Below, piece after piece: positions 14,492-26,676 of a stretch of DNA of 64,000 nucleotides. The position numbers and the translations under genes were made by a program. The notes beneath the pieces were generated by a model. The model was given only the letters and a program-made list of their open reading frames with translations, had not been told where the DNA came from and did no database searches. The number at the start of each line of letters is the position of its first letter. The stretch's first letter is position 1. This DNA is from Apophysomyces variabilis (taxonomy: Eukaryota > Mucoromycota > Mucoromycetes > Mucorales > Mucoraceae), in NCBI GenBank assembly GCA_002749535.1, contig MZZL01000401.1:749165-813164 (forward strand). Reading direction: 5' to 3'.

Positions 14492-16020
14492 TTAATACAG
14501 TATTCGTTTGGTATACTTCTTTACATCAGGATCTTCTATGAATCGACTCATAGATTCGGAGTCCATCTGTAGTTGTACATCATAGATGGGGCCTTTGGTG
14601 GAGTCACTGCGACCAAAGATAACCAAGCAGCCGTTTCCTCCAGAAGTGATATAGCCACGCGTGCGATCAGGCTTACCAGAACCGAAATCCAGACGCCAAA
14701 AAGGAAGGTTAGACACATCGCTAGCTGTGAGATAAGTATCGGAATTGGGGGCATAGGACAAGTAATGGACCGTCATGTCTTCATGCATGGTGTATAACTT
14801 GCTAACACCGTGAAACAAACTAGCTTTCAATGTAGCAAACTGTTGCCGAAATGCCATCGCCGTGTCAACTAATGCTGTGTTCTCGGCCTTTGCCTTGCTT
14901 ACCGATACCCAACGCGATCTGTCACAAGACATGATGAGTTCTTGTACCAGCTTTCAAAGGGCCTTACATCATCCAGTTCCCGAAATAATAGTCCATTTCT
15001 TTAGTATTTTTCATCTTTGATCGCCCATTCACAGCCAACACCATCTTGCATTCCTCATGTGGTTCGAGATTCCGACAACGAACAATGGCTCGTAGGAGCA
15101 TGGCAAACAACGCATCTTTCGTTCCTAGCCAGTTCTTCTGTTCGAGCATTTGGGGGGTATGGGCATCCTTCTTGCAGTGATGAAGTCCATCGGAATAGAA
15201 TTCCAGAATGACCGTCTTAAGTGGTTTGGGTCCATTAGGGGCCGTCCGTGCAAATTTCGGTTGATTAGGGTCCATGCGTACGACATGAGGATGCCGGTTG
15301 ATGCGGTGTTCTTCCCGGTAATGCTGTATTGCTTCATCCGTGATAATTGTATTGGCAGGATACGCCACCAGACTGCGGTCAAACACAGGTTTGACGTGTT
15401 TCACATGGCGTGCGCGCTTTGCCCATGCATCGAGAAACATGCAGATGGAATAGGTATCTGCTACCTTATGAAGGATCATCACGCCCAAGGCTACACCCCC
15501 ATCCTTAAAGCGAGTAAGCTGGATAGCAACAAGGGGATCATCAGCTGATCGATAGAAATGGATTGCAAACATATGGTGATAATCCATTCGACTCGGTAAA
15601 TAGCCATCTTCCCGGAATTTGCTCAACGCTTCGTCATATTCAGCTTCCTAAAGAAAAACCAGAAAAGGTATAAGTGGATGTTTAGATATCCTTTTCTTTT
15701 GTTCTTTGCAAACGTGCTTGGAATAATACACCCGCATCACTGCAGTTGATTTCATCGCGACCTTGACCGATATCCACCAGTCGACCTGCCATCGGATAAA
15801 AATCATCCAATGCCCGAGAAAGCGCATCCGTCAAAAGTTCAGTCTTCATAAAGTCTGGAGAGTCGTTGCCATTGTAAAATAAGAGCAACGGTGTATATGA
15901 TTTAAACATCACGACATCCCAGTCAGATAAGGGTATGCGTGTATTGGGCGGTGTGGGTGTCAAAGGCTTAATCCATGTCTGATGACGAATGCTAATAAGA
16001 TGTGGCTGGATGGGTGCCAT
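14492..16020 (-). CDS. BAHD-type acyltransferase (transferase family PF02458)
   Basis: CoA-dependent acyltransferase of the plant/fungal transferase family; acyl donor and acceptor unknown. Exons 16020-15714, 15643-14968 and 14918-14492 give 469 residues. The N-terminal half shows LSDWDVVMFKSYTPLLLFY and LSRALDDFYPMAGRL. The catalytic HxxxD appears as MILHKVADTYS, and the structural DFGWG motif as LDFGSGKPD. The G-to-S and W-to-S style deviations in the second motif, and HKVAD instead of HHxxDG, are tolerated in the family. The first intron uses a GTTTGC donor and an AAG acceptor chosen only to keep phase, so residues at that junction are uncertain. The neighbouring gene is a GDSL esterase on the same strand with its own ATG and spacing, so no operon-like linkage is implied. 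Confidence 0.83.
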
Positions 16021-16136
16021 GAAGTAAAACTAAACTTAACAAAACTAAGGAAAAAGAAAGAGGACAGTTCTCGTCTGCAACCAACGAGCATATTGGATCT
16101 TTTTTTTATTATTATTATTATTTCGTTTATTCAATT

Positions 16137-17259
16137 TTACTGCTCTTTGTGATTTCGTTGGATCTTTTTTAAATCGGCCAGTTTCGGAAATATCAAGTCC
16201 TTATTCAAATCATTACTCGTTGTCAACTGACGCCAGTAAGGCAACTCCATCTCCAAGGCATCCGGATGGATTTCATGGAAATGTCGCCCAATGGTTTCCA
16301 TGAGCAGATCATAAAGCACCTACATTGACTTGGCTCAATAACCTGTCATGAACTACTTATAACTGTCTTTGTCTACCTGATACCCGTTGCCATTCAAATG
16401 CAGACCATCAAACAAAAAATCCGACAGGTCGCGATTTTCTTGCTCACAGCGATTCGTAATTGCTGTCCAAAGATCAACCACAACAACATCCCGTTCACGT
16501 CCTACTTCTCGAACTTTCTCAGCATAAGCACGTGCTGATTCCCATGTTCGATTCAATGGATCGCCGCTCTCTTCACATCGCTTTTGCCACTGTGCCTCGT
16601 TCAGTGGCGGTTGCGTGATCAAGATAAGTCGCGCCTTAGGATTATAAAAACGCGAATCTTCCGAACGGACCATCGACACGAGCGTATTCAGATTTTCCTC
16701 GAATCGATCTAATGGAACATGTTGGAACGAAATGGGTAACGCAGCATCATTGGCTCCAAAAAAGATCGTAATCAGTCGAATGCTGGCTGCTTCTCGAGCC
16801 TGATCCTCCTTGGTCGGCAAGATCTGCCTGAAGACTGGAATAGCCCAATCCGTGTTATAACCTGGATTACAGACAGCAAAGAGTGATTACCATGTGAAAA
16901 AGAAGGAGGAAAGAGAAGAAAACACATATGCCGATCTTGACAAGGATCATACCTGAGAAGCCACGGTTGATCACATCCATTTTTCGTTGATACGCCTACC
17001 AAAATGATCTCTTAATGAGATACACAAAGTGGCAAGTAAACCTTACATTGGCAAGGCTAGCACCAAATCCTTGCAAAGCAGGGTTGTAACTCATCTATTA
17101 ATACGAGTTCGCTACCATCACTAATTCTGATGTACATTGGATGCGCTACCTGAGTAATGGAATCCTACAGAAATGCATAAACTTTAGCATGACAACTCAA
17201 TACGGTGTCTTTTTTGTTTCTACCCCGAATAAAAGGATTTGATCGTAAGGATGATTCAT
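16137..17259 (-). CDS. IAH1: GDSL/SGNH esterase, IAH1 (isoamyl acetate hydrolase) family
   Basis: Serine esterase hydrolysing short-chain acetate esters. Exons 17259-17224, 17164-17150, 17094-17047, 16995-16953, 16861-16377 and 16319-16137 give 269 residues. The first exon encodes MNHPYDQILLFG. A 15-nt second exon encodes DSITQ, completing the catalytic block I GDSITQ. Then come NRGFSGYNTDWAIPVF (block II), FFGANDAAL (block III) and FDGLHLNGNGYQ (block V with catalytic Asp and His), in IAH1 order. Splice sites are canonical and in phase. The word GGGGTGCAAATA lies 82 bp upstream of the ATG in sense orientation. Confidence 0.9.
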
Positions 17260-17340
17260 GTCTTAATAAACAACTACCGTAATGCCTGAAAGGTACAAGT
17301 CCGTGCCTCGAAAAGAGCTTTGCGAAACTACTCGGTTCGT

Positions 17341-17352
17341 TATTTGCACCCC
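17341..17352 (-). promoter_or_regulatory. GGGGTGCAAATA promoter word, IAH1
   Basis: Exact 12-mer upstream of the esterase start codon, preceded in sense orientation by ACTGAGTAC. The same word lies upstream of SET1 and the JmjC gene. Function inferred from conservation of position and orientation. Confidence 0.5.
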
Positions 17353-18090
17353 GAAGTTGTGTACTCAGTCAGGTGAAGTGATGGCGGTCTGTCCCTTTGT
17401 CCCGTGTTTCTAACCTTACCAAAGCAAGTAAGAACAAATAAGTAATAGACTCTCCACAGCAACCCAATAGACTGGTCTGCTTGACCAGACTTCACATAGT
17501 TCCTGTATTTCTTCGTACGTGAGCGCAAGAAACGTAGTTGTTTTAAGGACACTACCTCGATCAATCAATGGCATAAAAATGAATTGTGTGAGTGTCCCCA
17601 ATTAAAAAGGTGTGGATGTACAACCAACAGATAGAGTTCCTACGCATGTATCTTCCGGAATCGCAGCAGGAAATTCTATTTCGTGTAGAGAATATTGACC
17701 GGGATGCCATGTCCTAATCATTCCAGAAAGAAATAATCAGGCGTTCATCATGCTTGCTCGTATCCTGTGCATGAAAACACGATGTTGGAAGTTTGCAACA
17801 AGCACTGAAAAGGTCATGGTTGTCAATGTCACAGTCAACAGCTGTGGAAAGCTCTGCGTGTTAGCATTTATTCCACCCAATAGTGTTATATTGATACCCT
17901 CTATGGCGCATAAACATGGACGGTCTAGCTCATTATCACAAGCTACAATATTCAACATATCTACTGTACCACGTTGATCTTATTCGATCTTTCGTACAGG
18001 TCGCAATAGGGCGTGAAATCAGAGTTGCAAGCTTTTTGCATGCAAAACCAGTCAGTTAAAGTTCAAGTGAGACCCAAGATATCTACACGA
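17353..18090 (-). other. Unrecognised coding-like segments (possible decayed or unresolved gene)
   Basis: Minus-strand pieces have protein-like composition but no continuous frame. About 17976-17737 contains LCAIEGINITLLGGI; 17724-17620 contains WHPGQYSLHEIEFPAAIPED; 17601-17416 contains LALTYEEIQELCEVW. Each is next to usable splice signals (for example ATTAG before the second piece, TTTG|GTAAGG after the third). The first two faintly resemble beta-sandwich (arrestin-like) sequence, which is only a guess. The 5' end of the putative gene was not found. It could be a gene with unresolved exons or a pseudogene. Confidence 0.25.
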
Positions 18091-18641
18091 AAGGCCTATT
18101 CAAAGGTTGCTTTGGCCAATCGCCGCCATAACGGAAGGATTTCGAAGCTGCCGCACTGTCCTTAATGCTTTCAAGTCATTCCATACCATGAAAGGAAAAA
18201 GCAGGCAGGTGGGCCAGCAATTACGGCGCCGATAGACAATGTCCAAGAGTGAAAATGCATGTATGCGGCAGTGGGCAGGAGAGAAGAGTTGCTATGAGCA
18301 TCGTATTGGGGCAAGTACAGGAGTGCTGAGTGGACCACATCAACCTCTTCCTGCCTTTTATGGCAAGAGAAATGGAACAGCTTATAACCTGGATATGAAT
18401 ACGTTCAGCTCGTTCCTTGCCATTCAGGATGGGTTGCTCCACCAGCGCCTACTCAAGCAGTAGGATACACTGCAAGTTACATATAATAAAATAATCATAC
18501 GATGACCAACATCTTTCTGTCCGTATCATGATTTCTCATTTTATAACTGCAATTTGTTTGATTTGACCGATTTGAAACTGATCTCTAATTAATCTGACTT
18601 TTTCACAAAGGTTATATACAAGGGCTGCATTTTGAGAATAA
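18091..18641. other. Intergenic, downstream of SET1
   Basis: No supported gene. A 75-residue plus-strand frame (18239-18463) shows no motif. Confidence 0.35.
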
Positions 18642-21600
18642 CTAATTAAGACTATGAAGTGGCATCAATAAGCATATAAAACCTGTATCTGCTTTCTCTT
18701 TTTTACTTACGTTCCCTTACAGAATTTACTGCCGCACAGACAGGGTATCTTGTCAGCTTCGATAGGAAACTTGTAATCGTAAGTAATTTCTTCGCCAGGT
18801 TCAATATCTCGATTCGCGTAAATGACGATCTTTTTTTGCTTATCAACGGTAATGATTTTCGCACTACAATTAGGCTAACAACGGTGTGAGAAAACAACAA
18901 ACAAGAAAACGGAAAAACAAAGCTATAGCTTACTGTGCAACAATGGTTAATAAATCGAGCAATGCTTCCTTTCTTGGTAGCGTCGATCACAGTGTCGTCG
19001 TCCACTCGGAAAAGGTAGCTGCTACCAATGCCGCACCGTTCATATTTTTTCTCACGCTCCTCGGCCACTTGCTGGCGAATTATTTCACCCACATATTCGA
19101 TCACCATATCATTAGCGTCAATATGTTCCTCTGCAAAGAGACCCCAATCATGGATTGGTGACTTGGCGAAACGTAGTTGCTTTTTACGACTTTTAAGTTG
19201 ATTAAATTTAAGGATGTCAGAATCTGCAATCGTTTTTTTGTGCATATCCATGCCCACCAGGAGCCGACGATTATTCACACGGGTAGTACGAGAAGTCATC
19301 TTTCCAGCTACGGCAGACGTATCAAACACTGCCTTGTTTTTCGGAAGATAGGTCGCTTTAACTGAGTCTGGGATGGGATAATAGCCTCGGGCTCGAGCGC
19401 ATCCCTCTATACCGTCCAGCGGTTTCAATTCCTCTGTTGTAAGAAGTTAAACTTGATTTCACTCTCGGAAACAAAAATAGCAACTTACCTTCAATAGATG
19501 GAATGCCTTCCATAGTAGGACGTAACTTTTCCAATATGGCCAGTCGCAGAAATTCATAATCTTCCACATCATGCACCTGTTGAAATGGATCCCATTCCGG
19601 AATTTCAGTTTCCTCTTCGCTATCACGTTCCATAAGCAAAGCAAGCTCTTCTTCAGATATAGTTGATTCGAGTAATGCTTTCTCCACTGCACCCTGATCC
19701 TGGGTCTCATCATCTTCGTCTTCCATCGTATCATTGCCGTCTTCCATGTTGCTTTCATCTTTCGGTTCGACATACAGTGCTGTGTCCCATTCAGTAAGAG
19801 TCGTAGTTTCAGTCTTTAGTTTTTTTGCCCGTTTCTGAATAGCTACTCGTTGAGTCCGCTTGCCAATCTTTCTTTCTTCTTCGACTGAGGCTTCGTCATC
19901 GCTTACAAGCTGTTTTTGTCGTTTAATCTTTGTACTTTCTCCTCTTGGCCATTGCGGTCTCTTCTTTCGTTTACTCTGCGCTTTAGAATCGCTATCATCT
20001 TCAATAAAACTATCTTCATCTTGTGCTTTCTCTTTCTCTTCCACATCCTCGTGCAATCGGCGCAGAAAAGCATCATGTTCCTTGTCAATGTCGATATCAC
20101 TCTCATCGCTGATATAATCTCGAAGACTTTTCGTCGGCTGTCTTCGGTTCGGCAAAGTCTTCCTCCAGCGAGACGTTGCTTTAGCATTTTCCTCGCTTTC
20201 ATTTGACGATACGCCAGAGTGATATTCACCTTCTTCAGAATCTGATGATATATGTTTCTGGCGCCTCCTTCTGTCAAGTCCCATATCTGAAGTTCTCCGC
20301 CAGGTAGTAGTAAATGCATTATCATGGTTAGTTTTCCAGCGAGGTATATCGCTATCCTCGTCGTCATCGGAAGATGTCTCATTTCTTCTCTTGGAAGCTA
20401 TTTCTGACCGCCCTTTACCGTTCGTATCTGTAACTTCCCCCAGCGTTCGCCTTTTCTTAAATTTCGGTAACTTGTTGAGCGATGGTAATGACTTTTCAAT
20501 AACCACATCGGTCGGTTTTGGTAACGAGAACACGCCGCGATCTTCACTTAAAGGTTGGTCGATACTGGGTTCGGACTGTGTAAAGTTCATTGCATTCGAT
20601 GTGTCTTTTATCGACGTTTCAGATTTCAAGCCATTCAATTTCTTTCCATCAATATCCCCCTCTATACGACGATTACGAGATTTACGCAATGAGGGGTTGA
20701 GAAAATCGTAGATACAAGGACCAACTACACGATTTTTCAGATCCTTCAAGAAAACATCCGCAAGTTGTTCAAAAAGCACACGTTTTGCATGATGCATAAT
20801 CTCCTGTCTAGATGCGACTGGTTGATCATGGGATGATGGACCGCTTCCTGTTGATATAGGTGATTCCGTCGTTATAGCATTTTCTACTGCCTTTTCAGCA
20901 GTTAGTTCCGTTCTATCGGCTGAAGAGCTTCTTGTATCCTTCGGTGATGTGACTTTGTCCTTTGTAGGCAAGTTACGAGCGCGTTCCGTAGGTGAGGTTT
21001 TCTGCGATGGAGGATGTCTCAAAGTGACTGTCAAGGTGTGTCCCATTAATTCCTGCTTGTCGACTGCTGTCAATGCCCGCTTCGCTGCGTTTAACGAATC
21101 AAAGACAACGAACCAGTCTTCAGCATCGTGATATATCTGGAAAAATCGTCACGAATCTCATCAAGGACTTATAACACTTACATCTACGCAATTATGGTAA
21201 TAAAACAGTTTTCGTAAGTCTTCCAAAACCCCTCGAACAAACGGTAAACATTTTCGGGAAATGACAAGTGACGGTTGAGATTCGACTGAGGAAGAATATT
21301 TTCGGTCCTGTTTATGTAACTTGAAATAAGTATTATTATTGTCTTTTCTCGGACTTGCCTCTCGCGATGATGGACCTCTCCTTTCTCCAACCAACCAATA
21401 GTCATCTCTCCGACGATGTCTATCCCAGTCGTGTGACCTCTCAGTATCCACTTCCCATCGATTCGGTCGTGGTGCGTGATCTCCATGGTAATATCCAGGT
21501 GTTTCCCGGCCCACGCTTCGACTCCGACTTCGACTTCGGCTTCGGCTACGATACCTGGTATCTGAGGAGTTTACACTTGGACTTCTCCTGCTCCATCGTG

Positions 21601-22945
21601 AGGACAGCCTATTGGCCCGTGTCGGCTCATAGTGATCCCCCTCCAGTGATCTTGGTGGCAAGGTATAGCGTGATGAAGGTAAATAGGATTGTGATGGAGG
21701 TGGAGGAGGATGGGCATTCCCCATGTATGCTCGGTGTCGCTCATCATAATAACGCGGATAATCGTCGTCTGTATAAGCAAAGTCGTGCGTGCGGTAGTCT
21801 CGTCCACGGTAGTATCGGTGAGCAGGATTTGTAGACCTCCGTGGCCAAACTGGCATATCTTCATCCACCACTTCGCCCTCCTCATGATGTGATGATGATT
21901 GTGATTTGGCACTCTCTGGTCGTTCTATCGGTGATGTTACAGCGCTATCGGAGACTTTTTGCAAGGATGTATCAACGTTTGGTAAATCGCCATTTGTACG
22001 TATCTTCTCCCGTCCATGATGTAGCTTCCCTGCTGGATCATCAATCGAATCTTGAGTCTCCAGCGGACGAGCCCGTTCGGCAATAGCTTGTTTAAGTTTT
22101 TCACCTAGATCCAAATTGGTCTCCTTTTCTTTCTTTCTCCCTCTCTCCTTCCTTCTAGCTTACCCGTCGGATCAAACTCAACTTTGACGAAACCTGCAGA
22201 ACCCATTTTTCGTCCGTTTCCTTTTTCTACTGCGCGGCATGCCGCCGCATGCCCATCACCCAAGGCATCTGCACCAAATGTTACCTGCGCAAGGCCAAGA
22301 GATCCACCTGTCCTGGGACATTTTTCGATTTCGACGTTTTCCACCTGGCCATACACTGAAAAATAGGTCATGATTTGTGATTCAGTCATTAACGGAGAGA
22401 GATGCGATATTAATACTGTGTGTGGCGGACGTGGGCCAACCGAGTTGGCGTCAAACTAATAATATGCTGTTGAATGGGACTACAGACCAAAAGGCAAGAA
22501 TGGTCGTTCTCGTTACCTCGTACGATACTCGCTGTAAAATTGCCCTGTATGTCTGACTGCCTTTAGAAGTGGTTTTTCCATAACCAAGAACACTGATGCG
22601 TGGATCACGGGGAGGTGGAACTTCCTACATTTGGATCAAGTTGATACTGCTTGTGAGTTGCAAGTGGGGTAATAGAGTGGTGAACTTTACGGGATCGCCT
22701 TCAAATTGATATATAGGTTGCTGGCTACGTTTTACTTTACTCCGATCTAGTTCCGGGTCATAGATAACTCTGTAATTTCGCGGCGTCTTGGCTAAACTAG
22801 TTGCAGCTGCGCCGATTTGGGAGTTTAAACTGCACTCTGTTTTACTTGTAGACCTTTGATACGTTAAAATAGCAGAACAATGTCTATGTTAACCAAAAGA
22901 CTTAAAGCTCATAATGCGAAGAAAGATTTACCATTGTGAATCCAT
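18642..22945 (-). CDS. SET1: SET1/COMPASS catalytic subunit, histone H3-lysine-4 methyltransferase
   Basis: Nuclear methyltransferase of the COMPASS complex, mono- to trimethylating H3K4 at active promoters. Exons 22945-22932 (tentative), 22853-22691, 22624-22517, 22455-22164, 22104-21182, 21136-19489, 19433-18934, 18874-18711 and 18642-18651 sum to 1273 residues. N-terminal YDPEL segment, then an RRM ([24 protein letters not shown]), an Arg/Ser-rich region with an RSRSRSRS tract, a second RRM-like fold ([15 protein letters not shown]), and a long acidic Lys/Glu middle. The SET domain has [38 protein letters not shown] and YDYKFPIE, followed by post-[14 protein letters not shown] 10-nt last exon restores the family's terminal GTLN. 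Divergently transcribed from the JmjC gene. Confidence 0.94.
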
Positions 22946-23044
22946 GGAGATTCAAGTACGAGAGCTTCAGTAAAGGACTTAGCTGAGCGAAAAATTGTTG
23001 ATCAATTTTGTGTAAAGCTGGATAATTAAAGAACCGGGACTACC

Positions 23045-23057
23045 TATTTGCACCCCC
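23045..23057 (-). promoter_or_regulatory. GGGGTGCAAATA promoter word, SET1
   Basis: Sense to SET1, 100 bp upstream of its proposed ATG, within CGGGGGTGCAAATAGG. Confidence 0.5.
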
Positions 23058-23699
23058 GATACGTCAGTAAAAAATGATTGGCTAATGCTGATTTGCCCTT
23101 CGTTTACAGTCGTATCAATACCTTTCCTTTCTTTCCCCCCTTTTCCGTTTAATACAGATTTCTCTGTTGTGGCTCAGAGTCTGCCCTTCCATAACGTTCT
23201 AGCAAATGTCATAATGAGATAGCAAATTGAATTACTGCGTTTATGTAGTACCAGCTATCGATTCTTATTTAGAGGTTCCTTCTAGCGTCCATATATCGTC
23301 GGCCAATCCACCGTTGACGCCCTGTTCTTGAAGCTTTCCACTGCGCTTTCTATTCAAACAATTGCATAAATAATTTCTATGATATTTAGCTCTTCTTGTT
23401 TGGGAAAGTTTCCGGAATAAGGCGCTTTTATGACTCATCCCTTGACTTCCCTTGTAAAAAAAAAGGGCAGGACGGCTGACCAAGGCCTGTAAAGCATAGA
23501 TAAGCAAAGGAAGAAAACGTCCAATACGAATATACAGAGTCCCGTGTTGCATTGCTCTACAAAAGCCATTTTCTAGGAAATAGAATGCTTTCTGGAGAAT
23601 AAACTATGAGCATTGCTAGAAAGGTGTAGCTTTTCTTGACGCAAAAGATAGCAGTGCTGCTAAAAGCGAGCTGTCCAAATATGGAAATTACTGAGTGTA

Positions 23700-23711
23700 G
23701 GGGTGCAAATA
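23700..23711 (+). promoter_or_regulatory. GGGGTGCAAATA promoter word, JmjC gene
   Basis: Sense to the JmjC gene, 58 bp upstream of its ATG, preceded by ACTGAGTGTA. Confidence 0.5.
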
Positions 23712-23768
23712 ACGGATTTTAACATCTCTTGCGAGGCGCGCACTCAGCTATTATTCTTTTGGTTTGCC

Positions 23769-25843
23769 ATGGCTAAATCAACTGCAAAATCCAAGGCGCA
23801 AAATGAATCAAAAGCGAAAATAAAAGCGAAATCAGAGAACGTCATGAAAAACAAGAATGCAACCGTGGTTCCCATAGTACCGCCGCAAGCTGTACAGCAG
23901 AACCTTTTGTCGCCTCCTGAATCTTTGGCTTTACAGAACAAGACTTGTTTAAATAGCACATACAAAAGCTTCCTTAACCGTTGCCGAGCGTGTGTTGCGA
24001 AGAAGAATGACCTTTGCCGCTTCAGGGACCTGAGAGCATTTGAAGAAGTGGGCAAAGAGCTCAAGTACGGTCCTTACTTCGTGAGTACGACTGAATCAGA
24101 TAACATCCGTAAACGCACGCGAGGAATATCAGCCAAGTCGCAAAGCTACAGAAACTACTTGCGAAAGACCATCCGCAATGCATTTTTGAAAATGGTGCTA
24201 GAAGACAAGAATTTGGCTAGCCAGTGTGGGCAAACCTTAACACGTCGACCTGCCTTCTCAGATATTCGTCACGTCTGCGATCTTTGCTTGACAAGCATAT
24301 TTAATCTTTATTGGATGTGTGGTGTTTGCGGGCTTGATCTTTGTCCTGCTTGTTACCAAGAAGATTGGAGCGGTAGAAATTTGAAATTGAAGAATTGCAC
24401 GTATCGGCGAGCACATACCAGAGAGCATATGATCCCCATTGTGAAATATGATAGGAAAACGATCGATCAACTCTGTACAGAGGCCATAAATCTAGATAAC
24501 GCGGAGAAAATAGAGCCAAACGACGATCATTTTCAAGTTTCCTTCGATAGTTGCGCGCTTCCAGAAAATGGCAGAGCTTGTATGAACGAGCAGCAAAGCT
24601 CTACTTACCGTGAACAACTGTGTGATAACAGTAACTTACCGCAGGACACAACAGCTATGAAGCCCTGCGTGTATCCAACGAATAACGACGCACCATTCCA
24701 GGACCCTGTTATTGAAATATCGAAGGAATGCCATAAAATCAGCTCCTCGGAACCAAAACCGGGATTGCTAGCAGCAAGTCCAGCATCCGATAAAGAATGC
24801 ATTCAGGAAGTAACAACGAATCCATTAAAAGACGTATTAGTTCTCGATTTGAACCATGTAACTCTTGAAGGTTTCCAAAAGCACTGGGCACTCGGAAAAC
24901 CTGTGGTTGTCCATAATCTAACGAAAATACAAAAGAAGCTGTGGACGCCTGAATATTTCCAGAGAAACTACGGGGATCAATTCATTGAAGTAACGGACTG
25001 CCACACGGGAGATGTGGAAGAAACTACGGTGGGTCAGTTCTTTAACGGATTTGCAGATCATACCAAGCGACCGGGATATAATACGAAGGAGGAAAATTGC
25101 CGCGTCTTGAAGATCAAGGTTAGTGAAGGCTCAGTACGTTGATTGCATTCTAATAGCAAAATTGGCAGGATTGGCCACCAAAAGCAGATTTCAAGACGGA
25201 ATTTCCCGACTTATATCGTAACTTTATGCACATGCTTCCGATACCTGAATATTGCACATCTAAGGGTTATTTTAATCTATCAAATCGTCTACCCAAAGAA
25301 TACGTACCTCCAGATCTTGGCCCAAAGATGTTTATCGCATACGGGACAACGAAAGATGGAAGAGACTACGGCACAACGAAGTTGCATTGTGACATGGCAG
25401 ATGCTGTTAATGTCATGTGCTACGCTCACGTAGTGGATACAAACGCGTCAGCCACTTGGGATATCTACCCGTCCGAATCACTACCTATCCTCAGAGAATT
25501 TGTAGCTAAAATCGCAAAGGAGCGAGGTTACCAAGTCCAACATCCCATCCACAGTCAATGGATATATTTGGATGATGAGCTGCAAGATCGACTATGGCAA
25601 GAGTATGGTATTAGAAGTTGGCGTGTGTATCAAAACGTTGGGGATGCTGTGTATATTCCTGCGGGTTGCGCACATCAGGTTGCAAATAATCATAGTGCTA
25701 TCAAGTGTGCGTACGATTTTATAAGCCCTGAGTGCGTAGAGCGGGCCGGCGTCATCACAAAAGAGTTTGCACAGGTTCCGAGAGAAGATGCACTTCAACT
25801 TAACAATACGCTTCTATTTGCGTGGACAAGTAGCAATGCTTGA
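23769..25843 (+). CDS. JmjC-domain histone demethylase, KDM3/JMJD1-like
   Basis: Probable Fe(II)/2-oxoglutarate-dependent demethylase, by family most likely acting on H3K9me1/2 in the nucleus. Exons 23769-25118 and 25169-25843 give 674 residues. The ATG in CCATGG starts a Lys-rich N-terminus (nuclear-localisation-like). A cysteine cluster RCRACVAKKNDLCRFR follows, then a zinc finger CDLCLTSIFNLYWMCGVCGL/LCPACY, as in KDM3 proteins. The JmjC domain runs from about residue 395: GKPVVVHNL, EYFQRNYGDQFIEV, LHCDMADAVNVMCY (HxD metal ligands), and VYIPAGCAHQVANNHSAIK (distal His). All three metal ligands are present, so the enzyme looks active. Divergent partner is SET1. Confidence 0.9.
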
Positions 25844-26676
25844 CCAAGAGAGTTTAAAGCCATAATTTATAACCTGTACAAAACAAAATCCCTATCGTCC
25901 CATTCACAGTTACAGCTTCTTTCATCGACTACATTGTATCTGAAAATATCATCACGTTATATTAAATATATTCCCTACTCATTCCTCGCATAATCACGCT
26001 ATTAGATAACTGTGGAAGAGAGTCGTGATTCGTTTCGCTGCGAAAATACCTCACTTCATTCATTTAGTAAATGTTTCCCTTCTCATACGATATAGGAGAC
26101 GGAGAACGGAAGATTGTCTCTTGCATTACAATGGCTTCCGTCCTACTCATATCTCGGAAGATTAGATGCGAGACATCTTTACTACACGTCCATTCGATAA
26201 ATTTTCAGTTAATCAGCGCTCTTTTCGTATTGCTGTGACAGAATAGCAGGTATGGTTCAATTTGATCCATTCTACAACGCTTTATAGCATGAACCGCCTT
26301 GTTTTGCGTGACTACCATCCTCCTCTCCAACTAGGTACGTGTGAAAGAAACGATGCCCCTTTATATACAACTTCGCTTACTTTGGCTTGATTCAGAATCG
26401 TAGCCAGGGACTGCTCAAACGGAGGGCAAAGTCGATGTAGGTAAGAAATGGTTTTGCCAAAACTCCTTTACTCATGAAATATATATGTTTTGTTTTTAGA
26501 GTATTTGTAATTCTTTGTTTAGGCGCAAGGTTTGTTTAGAATAGCACGAAAAATCCATTCAATAAAAGAAGTATTATGGGTAGATGTACAAAGATATAAC
26601 TTTTCGCTAAACACGGCTATACAATTGAATTCTGCATGTCTACTAACCCTCGTATGGCAGTAGTCCATCAGAATAT
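25844..26676. other. Convergent intergenic region
   Basis: About 830 bp between the JmjC gene and the exchanger gene, AT-rich. A two-exon 17-codon frame starting at 26289 is splice-compatible but too short to support. Confidence 0.4.

Larger units (their letters stand above)
22946..23768. promoter_or_regulatory. Shared divergent promoter region, SET1 / JmjC demethylase
   Basis: 823 bp between two head-to-head start codons. Both ends carry the GGGGTGCAAATA word pointing into their own gene. An ACTGA sequence lies 7-10 bp upstream of each word. A minus-strand open frame (23265-23552) has no recognisable motif and is not called. Confidence 0.55.

Noticed and set aside
19860..20711. Plus-strand Ser/Phe/Leu-rich frames opposite SET1
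   Set aside because: Shadows of the Lys/Glu/Asp-rich minus-strand coding sequence.
23034..23717. Transposon with TATTTGCACCCC terminal inverted repeats between SET1 and the JmjC gene
   Set aside because: A third copy of the word sits alone upstream of IAH1 in the same sense orientation, which fits a promoter element better; no target duplication seen.
26289..26440. Two-exon 17-codon frame beginning MNRLVLRDYH
   Set aside because: Too short to support; the fit of splice sites can be chance.
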